Under the pieces are notes generated by a model. It was not told the origin of the DNA. It made no database searches and saw only the letters and a program-made list of their open reading frames with translations. DNA of 64,000 nucleotides. Origin: Tuwongella immobilis (GTDB lineage: Bacteria; Planctomycetota; Planctomycetia; Gemmatales; Gemmataceae). The stretch is taken from positions 4,006,920-4,070,919 of the forward strand of contig NZ_LR593887.1 of NCBI RefSeq assembly GCF_901538355.1. The letters run 5' to 3'. Below, piece after piece: positions 43,462-53,171 of the stretch; within the stretch, counting starts at the first letter, position 1; every line of letters starts with the position of its first letter. Position numbers and translations under genes: made by a program.

Positions 43462-46179
43462 TTATTTCACCCCCTCGACATAACTTTCTGCCAGTCCGAT
43501 TAGAGACATGTTCTCTGCAATCACATCATGGGGGATCAGGAGATACTTCCACTCTTTTCCGTTGTGCTGTTTCGCATATTTGGATGCGTTTTCGCACCAT
43601 TGAACGGCCGCATCCCGTTTTGCCAGCACAATTGAATCATTGAGTTCCGAAGCCCTCTTCGTTTCAATCATGAAGATAGTATCCGTGGTCTCGGCGACAA
43701 AATCTGGTTGGTATTCCTGCTGCTCGTGCCCCTGCTTGAAGAAGATCTGGAATTGCCCTTTCGCGGGGCGGAACCACCGCATCGCGTCTCGCTCCAAGAG
43801 AATCGCCAACTTCCGCTCGGGGTCCGACTGGAACTTGGTGAGTCGATAGAGGCTCCGATGGAAGCCATTGAACAGGTACTGAGTGATCTTCGATTTGTCG
43901 GCTGGAGGTTGTCGGTAGTCGAGGACCGAGTCATTTGCGCTCGCAGTGTACGCGCTGGTCCGGAGTTGGGTGAACCCCTTCCGTACCTCCACATCATAAC
44001 CAGTTGACTCTTCCCAAAAATGCTCCAACATTTGCGCGTGGATAAAGTCGGAGATTGGTTTCTGGTGGACTCGCAACACTTTTCGCACCTCGAACTCATC
44101 CTTCAGATAACTCTTCAGATGGTTCACCGTTTGGTTCGCGAGGTCGTATAGCAGCTCGGCGTGGTCGTCATAGGACACATCGTCGAAATCGACTAAACCA
44201 CCGACCACGTAGTCCTCCAGTCGTTGTTCTTCGATCCCACCTCGTCCAACGCTGATACTTTCCTGTTCGCCTGTTCGGAGCTTTTGGGCCACCAGTTCAT
44301 CGGAGGGCACTGGAAACCGCAAGGAGGTCAGGTTGAGTTGGAACGGTTTGAACCCGCACCGCACCTCATCCTTCGGGATCACAACGATCCGCGGAATATC
44401 GATCGTTCCCATCACGACGTGTTCCGTCGTCTTCGCCACTACTTCTGCAATTTGTTCAGACTCGGTGAACATTTCCAACTGCTGCGATCCGAGCCGGCGC
44501 TTGACTTCCGCCACGACCTTGGACTGAACCTCGCTATTCTGCAACGACGCCAACGTCGGCGCGACATCGGTCTGGCTCTCATAGGAGCGGATCACCTCAT
44601 AAGCGACCTGCGCCACCTTCTGTTCTTGTGGAGTAAAAATGGAACCGCTACGACGCGGAGGCACAGAGGCAGAACCCGAGTTGGTTGTCTCCGCATCTTG
44701 GAGTCTCTGCGGTTGATCTTCCAGCATTTCTTGGATTGTCGACTTGGAGATGACCGTCACCATCGTCTGGCCGAGTTGCGAGGGGTCGAGCACGAGTTGT
44801 TGCAGGCGAATCGGCGATTCAGGCCGCTTGGCCTCGTCGATAATCTCCTGGAACTTGTCATGAGCGATAATGTTCAGTCGGTCCACGGGGTTGACGCCAG
44901 TCCGTTTCCCATAGGGAAGTCGCAGGCCGCGCCCGATACTCTGTTCGATGAGGATCCGAGCATTCGCAGCTCGAAGCGGCACAATCGTGTACAAATTCGT
45001 CACGTCCCAGCCTTCTTTGAGCATGTTGACGTGAATTACGATCTCCGTCGGCGATGTCGTCGCTTCCACCGCCAGAAGATCCTGGATCATCTTGTCTTCT
45101 TCTGCTCCGGTCTTGCTCGAATCGACCTGGATCGCGCGCTCCTTGTAGCGGCCGTCGAAGAAGGTTTCGCTTCGGATCAGATCCAATAGTTGGCTCGCAT
45201 GCGTCGTATCCCGAGCAATCACCAGCACGAACGGCTTCACGATCTTTTGGCCTGTTTGCCGGGCGTAGGTTTCCAGCTCCACCTTGACCTGCTCGTGCAG
45301 CCGCACGCCATCTTCCAATTTCATCCGCTCCAGATCATCGTTCGACATACCCGCCGGGTTGAAATCCTTCCGGGTGACGACTGCCGGTTCTTTCACAAAC
45401 CCGTCGGCCATCGCTCGCGCCAGCGGGTAATCCACCACCACATTCTTGAATGGTATCGCCCCTTTCGGCGTCTCCACAAACGGAGTTGCCGTCAGCTCAA
45501 GTCCGAGAATTGGCTTTAACTCGTTGATTGCCCGAACGCCGGCGCTCGCTCGGTATCGGTGACTTTCGTCCATGAGCAGCACCAAGTCGGGCAACTTGCT
45601 CAGGTACTCGAAATAACTCTCGCCGATGTACTCACTCAGCCGTTTGATTCGGGGCGATTTGCCGCCACGCACTTCGCTGTTGATCTTCGAAATGTTGAAG
45701 ATGTTCACCTTGCAGTCGTCCGGCTGGTCGAACAGCGTGATCGCCTGCGATTCGTAGTTGTCGCCGGTGATGATCGTCGGCGGGTTGATGGCGAAGTCCT
45801 GAATCCCCTGGAACACGTACTTCGGGTGAGTGCGTTCTTTGAAGTCGGTGATGAGCTTGTTGTAAATCGTCAGGTTGGGGGCCAGGACGAAGAAGTTGCG
45901 GATGCCATGGGCGAGGTACAAATAGCTGATGAACGCCCCCATCAGACGCGTCTTGCCGACGCCGGTGGCCAACGCGAAACAGAGCGATGGGAACTCCCGC
46001 TCGAAGTCCGTCACTTGCGGGAACGCTTCCTTCAGCTTCTTCTCTGCGTCCTCCGCGTCTTGGCGGTTCAACTTCTTCAATGGAAGTATCTCGCACACGC
46101 GAGCCAAAACTTCGAGCGATTGCCGCTGCGGGCTCCGCAGACTGAGCCGCCCCGTGATGTTGTTGACGTGTCTGTTCAT
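43462..46179 (-). CDS. res: Type III-like restriction enzyme Res subunit (helicase-nuclease)
   Basis: 905 aa. Superfamily 2 helicase: Walker A as A-T-G-V-G-K-T-R, DEAD-like box as L-L-M-D-E-S-H-R-Y-R, motif III as L-T-A-T-P, and motif VI as Q-S-I-G-R-G-L-R-L-P. The C-terminal PD-(D/E)xK nuclease is Q-P-D-F-V then M-I-E-T-K-R. This suits ATP-dependent cleavage with the Mod protein encoded upstream. Residues near 37-48 (L-N-R-Q-D-A-E-D-A-E-K-K) are a translated copy of the dispersed CGCCAAGACGC-type repeat that also lies at 46.6-47.0 kb. Confidence 0.88.
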   Translation of the reverse strand: MNRHVNNITGRLSLRSPQRQSLEVLARVCEILPLKKLNRQDAEDAEKKLKEAFPQVTDFEREFPSLCFALATGVGKTRLMGAFISYLYLAHGIRNFFVLAPNLTIYNKLITDFKERTHPKYVFQGIQDFAINPPTIITGDNYESQAITLFDQPDDCKVNIFNISKINSEVRGGKSPRIKRLSEYIGESYFEYLSKLPDLVLLMDESHRYRASAGVRAINELKPILGLELTATPFVETPKGAIPFKNVVVDYPLARAMADGFVKEPAVVTRKDFNPAGMSNDDLERMKLEDGVRLHEQVKVELETYARQTGQKIVKPFVLVIARDTTHASQLLDLIRSETFFDGRYKERAIQVDSSKTGAEEDKMIQDLLAVEATTSPTEIVIHVNMLKEGWDVTNLYTIVPLRAANARILIEQSIGRGLRLPYGKRTGVNPVDRLNIIAHDKFQEIIDEAKRPESPIRLQQLVLDPSQLGQTMVTVISKSTIQEMLEDQPQRLQDAETTNSGSASVPPRRSGSIFTPQEQKVAQVAYEVIRSYESQTDVAPTLASLQNSEVQSKVVAEVKRRLGSQQLEMFTESEQIAEVVAKTTEHVVMGTIDIPRIVVIPKDEVRCGFKPFQLNLTSLRFPVPSDELVAQKLRTGEQESISVGRGGIEEQRLEDYVVGGLVDFDDVSYDDHAELLYDLANQTVNHLKSYLKDEFEVRKVLRVHQKPISDFIHAQMLEHFWEESTGYDVEVRKGFTQLRTSAYTASANDSVLDYRQPPADKSKITQYLFNGFHRSLYRLTKFQSDPERKLAILLERDAMRWFRPAKGQFQIFFKQGHEQQEYQPDFVAETTDTIFMIETKRASELNDSIVLAKRDAAVQWCENASKYAKQHNGKEWKYLLIPHDVIAENMSLIGLAESYVEGVK

Positions 46180-46218
46180 GATGTTGAACCGCCAAGGCGA
46201 AATGTCGCCAAAAAGACA

Positions 46219-46614
46219 TTATTCATGGGAATACACCACCCGCTTGATACCGTCCTTGAGAACGGGAACATGGAAGTTGATGAGCAGGCCAAGGATGTGG
46301 CCCGTTGCCTTCAGGTAGGAGATGACTTGTGCCTTGTGAATCTCGGCCAAGGCATCTACAGTCTTTAACTCCACGATCAGTTCACCACCCACCAGGAAAT
46401 CGAGCCGCCCTTCGCCGATGGCGTGCCCTTTGTAAGTCAACGCAATCGAGTGCTGACGTGAGCACGAAATCCCACGCAAGCCGAACTCGATCGCCAAGGC
46501 TTCCTCGTAAACCTTCTCCAGATACCCCGGCCCGAGTACCCGATGCACTTCAATCGCCGCACCAATCACGGAACTCGCCAATCGGTCCACTGCTTCCGAT
46601 GGCTCTTGCTTCAT
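46219..46614 (-). CDS. GxxExxY family protein
   Basis: 131 aa from ATG 46614 with AAGGA 7 nt upstream. The signature G-P-G-Y-L-E-K-V-Y-E-E-A-L lies near residue 35. A PD-(D/E)xK-like core is visible (R-L-D-F-L-V then I-V-E-L-K). The function is unknown; such genes are frequent in planctomycetes and often sit beside the NRQDAE-type repeat, as here. It separates mod and res. Confidence 0.88.
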   Translation of the reverse strand: MKQEPSEAVDRLASSVIGAAIEVHRVLGPGYLEKVYEEALAIEFGLRGISCSRQHSIALTYKGHAIGEGRLDFLVGGELIVELKTVDALAEIHKAQVISYLKATGHILGLLINFHVPVLKDGIKRVVYSHE

Positions 46615-47029
46615 GAGGAAATCCTTCTTGAACCGCCAAGTCGCCAAGTCACCAAAAATTAATAATATAATTTGTTCTTCTTGGCGTCTCTGCGTCTTGG
46701 CGGTTAATCTTCTTCAAATAAACTCACCCGCTTCTTCTTCGCCGACCGTATGAGGAAATCCTTCTTGAACTGCCAAGACGCCATGTCGCCAAGAATTAAA
46801 AATAGAATTTGTTCTTCTTGGCGTCTCTGCGTCTTGGCGGTTCTTCTTCTTCTTCAAATAAACTCACCCGCTTCTTCTTCGCCGCCCGTATGAGGAAATC
46901 CTTCTTGAACCGCCAAGTCGCAAAGTCGCCAAGAATCAAAAATAGAATTTGTTCTTCTTGGCGTCTCTGCGTCTTGGCGGTTAATCTTCTTCTTCAAATA
47001 AACTCACCCGCTTCTTCTTCGCCGCCCGT
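46613..47029. repeat. Three tandem ~140-bp units at the mod 3' end
   Basis: Units at 46613-46749, 46750-46889 and 46890-47029. Each contains, on the minus strand, the last codons of mod (K-K-K-R-V-S-L-F-E-E), the element ACCGCCAAGACGCAGAGACG and its near-inverse, and the GAAGGATTTCCTCAT ribosome-site region of the GxxExxY gene. The junction between the two genes was thus triplicated. Confidence 0.85.
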
Positions 47030-48600
47030 GGCAGGTTCTCCACCTTCAGCGAGTAGTCATCGTGGCCCCATTCGCACTTGTGCAGCACCGCCTTGGGGAT
47101 CTTCTTCACCGTCAGATTCGGCCAGCGGTCGGCTTTGCCCCGGAAGGCGCAGCACAGCACCAGCAGCGTTCGCCCATCGCCGACCTCGTCGTTCAACTGC
47201 TGCAACTGTTCGACGCTCAGCGTTTGCGTGGTGCAGTAGAGGTAATCTGTCTCGGTGCTGCGTCCCTGCATCCAGAAAATGCTATCGCTCGGTTCGTAGC
47301 GGAAGCCTTCGAGCTTGCACAGCGCCTCGGCCAGCATCGCCGGGTTGTACTCCTTGCTAATCACCCACTGCCCCCACCGGTCTTGCATCAGCAGACTGGG
47401 GGCGAGCTTGAAGTAGCGGAAGCCACCGCCCCCCTTCCAGCCGGTCGCCTCGGTGATGCCGCCGGGGTCTTGCCCGTCGATCACCTTTTTCAGCCGCGGG
47501 ATGATGTGCGTGTGGCAGTGCTCGCCGAGTTCGACCATGATCCAGCGCCGGCCCATCTTGTGCGCGACCGCCCCGGTCGTACCGGAACCGGCGAATGAGT
47601 CGAGAACGAGGTCGCCGGGGTTGGTGGCAAGTTGAAGAACCCGTTGTATCAATCGCTCAGGTTTTGGCGTGACGAATACATCTCCTTCAAATGCAAGCGC
47701 GTTAATCTCGTTCTTTGCTTCCGCGTTGTGACCTACCTCATCGTGAAACCAGATGGTCGATGGGGTGACTCCTTGTTTTACCTCTGAGAGAAACGTCTTT
47801 CTGTTAGGCGTTCCTGAATTGTCTCGTCCCCACCATATTCGTTGGTCTCGATCCAACTCCGTGAACGAATCTTTGGACATAACCCAGTATCTGCCAGGTG
47901 GCGGCTTGAATTCCTGCCCCGTAGGAGACACAACAGTGTAACTTCCTTGGCTGTAATAGTTCCTTGCATGTAGTGGAGTTGCCTTCCAAGGGCCGCGAGA
48001 ATCGTTATCAGGATTCCGATAAGCATCGTTCTGCTTTTCTTGCCTGGGAAGCTCGTTCAGTGACCAGATCTCTTTGCTTTTGGCAATTACGACGAGGTAA
48101 TCGTGCATGGCTGAGAAATGGCGGGCGGTATTCTTGCTCGTGTAGACCTTTTGCCAAATTACTGTTGCGACGAAGTTTTCGCGTCCAAAAACCTCGTCTA
48201 GCATAATCTTCATGTAGTAAAGTTCATTGTCATCAATGCTGATCCAAATGCTCCCATCCTCCCGCAACAACCTCCGCAGTAGCTCCAGCCGGTCGCGCAT
48301 TAGCGACAGCCACAGGGAATGCTCGATGCCGTCGTCGTAGTGCTCGAAGGCGGAGCCGGTGTTGTACGGCGGGTCGATATAGATGCACTTCACCTGGCCG
48401 GTGAACTCGGCTTCGAGGGCCTTGAGGGCGAGCAGGTTGTCGCCGAAGATGAGGCGATTGTCGAACAGATCGTTGGCCGACACTTGCTCCGCGGCGACGT
48501 GACTCCGGGCCGGGTCTTCGAGAAGAATCCTCGGCTCCAGCTTCGGCCGATGTTCCTTGCCGATCCACGTCAGTTCGAGCTTCTGTTTCCGCGGGGTCAT
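46981..48600 (-). CDS. mod: Type III-like DNA methyltransferase (Mod)
   Basis: A 539-aa beta-class amino methyltransferase. Motif IV D-P-P-Y-N-T-G lies near residue 75 and the AdoMet motif I D-S-F-A-G-S-G-T-T-G near 350, in that order, as expected for adenine-N6 type III Mod proteins. The target-recognition region lies between them. Its ATG overlaps the darG stop (ATGA). The last codons are duplicated in the downstream repeats. Confidence 0.9.
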   Translation of the reverse strand: MTPRKQKLELTWIGKEHRPKLEPRILLEDPARSHVAAEQVSANDLFDNRLIFGDNLLALKALEAEFTGQVKCIYIDPPYNTGSAFEHYDDGIEHSLWLSLMRDRLELLRRLLREDGSIWISIDDNELYYMKIMLDEVFGRENFVATVIWQKVYTSKNTARHFSAMHDYLVVIAKSKEIWSLNELPRQEKQNDAYRNPDNDSRGPWKATPLHARNYYSQGSYTVVSPTGQEFKPPPGRYWVMSKDSFTELDRDQRIWWGRDNSGTPNRKTFLSEVKQGVTPSTIWFHDEVGHNAEAKNEINALAFEGDVFVTPKPERLIQRVLQLATNPGDLVLDSFAGSGTTGAVAHKMGRRWIMVELGEHCHTHIIPRLKKVIDGQDPGGITEATGWKGGGGFRYFKLAPSLLMQDRWGQWVISKEYNPAMLAEALCKLEGFRYEPSDSIFWMQGRSTETDYLYCTTQTLSVEQLQQLNDEVGDGRTLLVLCCAFRGKADRWPNLTVKKIPKAVLHKCEWGHDDYSLKVENLPRAAKKKRVSLFEEED

Positions 48601-49655
48601 GGGGCGGTTCCCTCCGTGAGTTCAACCCATCCTTGCAATTTCAACCGCTCTTCGGCGATGGCAATTTGGCGGGCCGTGAATTGTTTTTTGCGATCATTCC
48701 AGGCATTGATTTGTCGGATCACACGTTCGTGTGTCGTTGCTCCTTCACGGCTCATCACCCAATGGACAGTCGCCAATAATTCCAGTCCGAAGGGCGACTC
48801 GAAGCCTTCGACCAGGCGAGTCACTCGCTCAAAACGGCCTCGGCTGGCTTCATGTTGATCGAGAAATATCTTGGCGTCTTGCTCGGCTCCGGGCACAAGG
48901 GCAACGGGTTTGTCCGGAGCATCGCCACCATCGGCATAACCAGAGATCAAGTGCCCTTCGATCGCATTCAGGACGTGACGCAGATTTTCCGCATACGGTC
49001 CATAGTGTGCCTTGACGTACTTCAGGCGCAACGGCTCTCCCGCTTCTTGCATGAAATACATCAGCTTGTGAATTTCCAGCAGGGTGACGAAGGGATCAAG
49101 CAAACCGCCCAGATAGCGATGAATCAGTTCGACTAGGGCCGCTCGTCCGGGAGTCATTTTGGGGACATCACGAACGTGGGCCATTGTCGAATTGTCGGGT
49201 GCGCCGTTGGGTTCGTAGACAAGAACCTCCACGCCATCAAGCACCGACATGGCTTCTTCAATGAGCGGGCGTACGTCGTTCCAGTTTAATCCACCGAGTC
49301 CAGCGCCTAAGGGGGGGATCGCGATGGAACGAATCCCGTGATCACGGATGACCGTCACTAAATCGACCAACCCCGCCTCGATGTCCTCGATACGGCTCTT
49401 CCCACGCCAGTGGCGTTTGGTAGGAAAGTTGATGATGAATCGTGGTGGGGTAAGTAGACCGGTTTCAAATACGAACATCCGCCCGGGTTGCACGCGTTCA
49501 CGCATACAGGCGTCTTCGTAGGCAGTGAAATTTTCGGGATATGCTTTCTTGAATTGCAAGGCAATTCCACGCCCCATCACACCGACACAATTAACGGTAT
49601 TGACAAGCGCATCCGCGTCGCTCTTGAGGATGTCTCCGGAGGTAAATTTAATCAC
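48597..49655 (-). CDS. darG: DarG: macro-domain DNA ADP-ribosyl glycohydrolase antitoxin
   Basis: 352 aa. The macro domain (1-155) starts F-T-S-G-D-I-L-K-S-D-A-D-A-L-V-N-T-V-N and holds G-R-G-I-A-L-Q-F-K and P-P-L-G-A-G-L-G-G-L-N-W. The C-terminal domain (165-352) is the DarT-binding region seen in full-length DarG. It removes ADP-ribose from thymidine in DNA and neutralises DarT. The start is 19 nt after darT. Confidence 0.93.
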   Translation of the reverse strand: MIKFTSGDILKSDADALVNTVNCVGVMGRGIALQFKKAYPENFTAYEDACMRERVQPGRMFVFETGLLTPPRFIINFPTKRHWRGKSRIEDIEAGLVDLVTVIRDHGIRSIAIPPLGAGLGGLNWNDVRPLIEEAMSVLDGVEVLVYEPNGAPDNSTMAHVRDVPKMTPGRAALVELIHRYLGGLLDPFVTLLEIHKLMYFMQEAGEPLRLKYVKAHYGPYAENLRHVLNAIEGHLISGYADGGDAPDKPVALVPGAEQDAKIFLDQHEASRGRFERVTRLVEGFESPFGLELLATVHWVMSREGATTHERVIRQINAWNDRKKQFTARQIAIAEERLKLQGWVELTEGTAP

Positions 49656-49674
49656 GGGAGTTCCCTACTCCATT

Positions 49675-50310
49675 TCAGTAATACCAATCCGGCCGGTACT
49701 CGACCGTTGGCCGGTGCCTACAGTGTCGAAGAATATCGTTTGCTTGTTGGGACACACGAGGAGATTGAACACCGATCCGTTCAATCAGCTCCCAAGGGCA
49801 GCAACGCTCCAGCAGAAATTCTGCCTGTTTGCCTTCCTTATGTGTCCGCCAATCCCGTGCCTGCACGGCGGTCCAGTCGATCTCGCTGAGACGCGCGAGA
49901 TCTTTACGATCCTCAAAGTAGTATGCACCAGCATTGGAGAGCGTGAACGCCCAACGTGTGGTTTGCGCATTGGCCCAAGCAACGGTCGCCCGCAAATCGG
50001 CTTCGAGGTGCAGAATCGGCCCTTGGCCACCGCGATAGGCCAGTTCCGGATGATTGGCCTGATGAATTAAGTAGAGCATGATCGAGCGCGGGCAAAAGTA
50101 AAACGGTACGCAATCCCCGACGCACAGGTCGGGGTAGCTACTCAACGGAAGCGACAGTCTCCGTTGTTTGATGCTGCTCATACCGATGGTCGTGCCGGGT
50201 GGTGTTCGCTGGATGATTTCCGCATCGGACCACAAATAACCGTCATCGATGATGGAAACAAGCCGATCAACGTGAACGATATGGTAAATTTTTAGGGGGT
50301 CGGGAATCAT
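49675..50310 (-). CDS. darT: DarT: DNA thymidine ADP-ribosyltransferase toxin
   Basis: 211 aa from ATG 50310, which overlaps the helicase stop codon (ATGA). DUF4433/DarT features: Y-H-I-V-H-V-D-R-L near the start, P-L-S-S-Y-P-D-L and V-P-F-Y-F-C-P-R-S-I-M-L in the NAD-binding part, and the catalytic Glu in G-K-Q-A-E-F-L-L. It modifies single-stranded DNA with ADP-ribose and blocks phage or host replication. Confidence 0.93.
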   Translation of the reverse strand: MIPDPLKIYHIVHVDRLVSIIDDGYLWSDAEIIQRTPPGTTIGMSSIKQRRLSLPLSSYPDLCVGDCVPFYFCPRSIMLYLIHQANHPELAYRGGQGPILHLEADLRATVAWANAQTTRWAFTLSNAGAYYFEDRKDLARLSEIDWTAVQARDWRTHKEGKQAEFLLERCCPWELIERIGVQSPRVSQQANDILRHCRHRPTVEYRPDWYY

Positions 50311-53171
50311 GTCACCCTCCAACGGAGCGACAAAATCTGGATGACGGTCACCTTCTGTTCGAGTTTGGACTCGACACTCTTGATGAGCGTGTCGCGGCGT
50401 TGTTCAATCTCATCTTGGGCGGTGAACAGTTTGCGCCGTTTGTCATTCCGCTCGCTCTCCAATTTTTTGACTTGGCGTTGGCCAGCCAGTTTTTCTTCAA
50501 GCGTTAAGGCGAGCGAAGCAGCACGTCGTGCTTCTTTGAGTTGCCGATCAAGGTCTTTGATATCACGCTCGAGACCGACTTTCAGATCCTCGGCCCAACT
50601 ATCGAGCTTACTCGTCTCTTCTTCGAACAAGCGACCATTCCGCTCAGCAATCCGCTTTTGCTCGTCGGTTTGTTGTCGTTCGATCTCCGCGACAAGCCGA
50701 GGATCGGGCTGGAACGCATTGATCGTCCGCACGTCCAATGCACTCAGCGAAAAGAACTTCGATGCTACGTCGACGGGGAGCATTCGTCCCTCTGAGGTCA
50801 ACGCTGCAAACAAAAGATGGTCTTCGGCTTGATCCATCGATTCAACGCTTAGCTTACTGACGAGCAGCTCTCCCGTGGAGCCGCGGTAGGGTTCGAGAGC
50901 GCCGACCTTCGGGAGTGTGCCTCCCCAATCGAAGACAATTTCTGCGGGCGGCAGGCTTCGCTCCGTGGCCTTTTGCACCAGCCGCAGGGCGAGCGGGTGG
51001 CCGAGCCGGTACAGATGCCCGTCACCGCTGCGACGCGGCAGTTCGTAACGGCCGGTCGGAATCTCCAGGTCGGTGAACAGGTTGGTCGTCAGGTCGAACG
51101 AATCCTCCGACTCCGCGAACGCGGCGTGGCCGGCCAGTTCATGCTGCGTCAACCGCATCAACATCTTCTCATAGCGATTTTGAAAGCCTTCACTCGTCGA
51201 TTTCGAGACTTTCAGTTTTGCGTGGACTTCCTCGTCGAAGTGCTCCAGTAATTGACGACGAGTCGTCGTGATCGCCTCATTGATCTGAACGGTCAATTCG
51301 TTCTGAAGGCGGGCGAACGATTCACGGATCTCGCCGGGCGTGCGGCAGTCCTGGTAGATGCGGGCGATGCGCTTCTCAAAATCGACGCCCGATTCAATCG
51401 CCCCAAGCACCTCGTCGGACGCGCCAAAGACGCCCTCGAACAGCTTGAACTTCTGATCGAGCAACTCGAAGACACGCCGATCGGCCTCGTTGTTTCGATT
51501 CAGGAAATTTACCACCACCACATCATGTTTTTGGCCATAGCGATGGCAGCGACCAATTCGCTGTTCAATCCGTTGCGGATTCCATGGCAAATCATAATTC
51601 ACAACGAGTGAACAAAACTGGAGGTTGATCCCTTCCGCACCAGCTTCGGTGGCAATCATGATCGAGCCTTCATCGCGGAAGTAATCCACGAGCGCAGATC
51701 GCATGTCGGCCGTTCGAGAACCAGTCACTCGATCGGTATCTGCATAGCGACGAAACCATTCGGAGTAAATCACCTTCGAGCGTTCATCGTTGTTGGAACC
51801 ATTGAACAGAACAATCTCTTCGGAGTATGGACTGTCATCGAGCAGTCGAAGGAGATATTCTTGAGTCTTTCGGGATTCCGTGAAGATGATCGCTTTCTTG
51901 GCCGCGCCGAGCCGGTTGGCCTCGCTGAATGCCTTCTCCAGAGCCGTCAACAAAGCCTTTCCTTTGGCGTTATGCGAAATCGACAATGCGAGGTTTCGAA
52001 ACGCCTCCAGGTCGAGGATTTCTTGCTCCAATGCGATCCGATCGTTTTCCGATACCGGTGATTCGTCGGCTGAATCGTCTCCCCACTCCTCCGCCGTCGC
52101 ATCAAGTGCTTCATATTCTGCATCCAGGTCGTCTTCGATCGAGCCTGACTCAGGTTTTTGACCAACCTTTTGTTTGAGCCGAGTGATGAGAGTATCCAAT
52201 GCCCCAGCAATTGCAAACGTGCTCGATGCCAGCAACTTCCGCAATACAAGCGTCATCAAACTTCGTTGACTCGAGGGCAGAGCCTGCAGATTCTCCCGTT
52301 GAAGATAGGCCGATACTTCAGCGTAGAGTCGATCTTCATCTTCAGCCGGTGTAAACTCCTCAACGATTGCGTGCCGTTTCGTATAAGGCACATATTCCAA
52401 CACTTGACGGCGTAGGGTGCGATGACAAATCGGCGAAAGCCGTGCCTTGAGTGCTTGGAACACGTCTTCTTCACGAAGATTCGCAAATTGTTCACGAAAA
52501 CTATTTAAATCACCAAAAGCATGTTCATCAATAAAGCTCACGAGTCCAAAAAGCTCGAGGAGTGAGTTTTGGAGCGGAGTTGCCGTGAGCAGCAGCTTGG
52601 GACTGCGAATCAACGAAGTTTTGAGAACATTGGCGATCACATTCGAGGATTTGTATACATTTCGAAGTCGATGCGCTTCGTCAATGACAACCAGATCCCA
52701 CAAAATGCTCGAAATCTGAGATGCCTTTGAGCGAGCAAATTGATAAGAGCAAATGACCACGGTTTCCGGAGATGTCTGAAAAGGTTGGCTCACACCTTTC
52801 CGGATCGCTTCGTTAAACGATTTTGCCTCGAGGATCTTGCAAGGCAAAAAGAACTTTTCGGTCAGTTCTTGGTGCCATTGTTTTCGGAGATTTGCTGGTG
52901 CGATCACAAGTAGTCTTCGCTTTCGCTCGGCCCACTTCTGAGAAAGCACCAACCCAGCTTCAATCGTCTTGCCGAGCCCAACTTCATCCGCGAGCATTGC
53001 CCCACGAGAGAGCGGCGAACGGAACGCAAATAGCGCTGCCTCGACTTGGTGAGGGTTGAGGTCGACTTGTGCATCGACCAGCGCGCCTGCCAGTTTCTCC
53101 ATACTATCAGAAGCACATCGTTTCGTGAGCTCATGAGCGAAGTAGACGCTATGATAGTCCGTGAGTATCAT
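50307..53171 (-). CDS. SNF2-family helicase, first gene of the defence operon
   Basis: 954 aa from ATG 53171 (M-I-L-T-D-Y-H-S-V-Y-F); the ORF extends 31 residues further without support. Motifs: L-A-D-E-V-G-L-G-K-T-I-E-A-G (Walker A), V-I-D-E-A-H-R-L-R-N (DEAH), L-T-A-T-P-L-Q-N, and Q-R-I-G-R-C-H-R-Y-G-Q (motif VI). The C-terminal 150 residues form a long charged coiled coil. It resembles RapA-like helicases found in several anti-phage systems. Overlap with darT implies one transcript. Confidence 0.9.
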   Translation of the reverse strand: MILTDYHSVYFAHELTKRCASDSMEKLAGALVDAQVDLNPHQVEAALFAFRSPLSRGAMLADEVGLGKTIEAGLVLSQKWAERKRRLLVIAPANLRKQWHQELTEKFFLPCKILEAKSFNEAIRKGVSQPFQTSPETVVICSYQFARSKASQISSILWDLVVIDEAHRLRNVYKSSNVIANVLKTSLIRSPKLLLTATPLQNSLLELFGLVSFIDEHAFGDLNSFREQFANLREEDVFQALKARLSPICHRTLRRQVLEYVPYTKRHAIVEEFTPAEDEDRLYAEVSAYLQRENLQALPSSQRSLMTLVLRKLLASSTFAIAGALDTLITRLKQKVGQKPESGSIEDDLDAEYEALDATAEEWGDDSADESPVSENDRIALEQEILDLEAFRNLALSISHNAKGKALLTALEKAFSEANRLGAAKKAIIFTESRKTQEYLLRLLDDSPYSEEIVLFNGSNNDERSKVIYSEWFRRYADTDRVTGSRTADMRSALVDYFRDEGSIMIATEAGAEGINLQFCSLVVNYDLPWNPQRIEQRIGRCHRYGQKHDVVVVNFLNRNNEADRRVFELLDQKFKLFEGVFGASDEVLGAIESGVDFEKRIARIYQDCRTPGEIRESFARLQNELTVQINEAITTTRRQLLEHFDEEVHAKLKVSKSTSEGFQNRYEKMLMRLTQHELAGHAAFAESEDSFDLTTNLFTDLEIPTGRYELPRRSGDGHLYRLGHPLALRLVQKATERSLPPAEIVFDWGGTLPKVGALEPYRGSTGELLVSKLSVESMDQAEDHLLFAALTSEGRMLPVDVASKFFSLSALDVRTINAFQPDPRLVAEIERQQTDEQKRIAERNGRLFEEETSKLDSWAEDLKVGLERDIKDLDRQLKEARRAASLALTLEEKLAGQRQVKKLESERNDKRRKLFTAQDEIEQRRDTLIKSVESKLEQKVTVIQILSLRWRVT

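Noticed and set aside
46613-47029. A CRISPR array
   Set aside because: The repeats are contiguous ~140-bp units without unique spacers and contain coding ends of mod. No cas genes are nearby.
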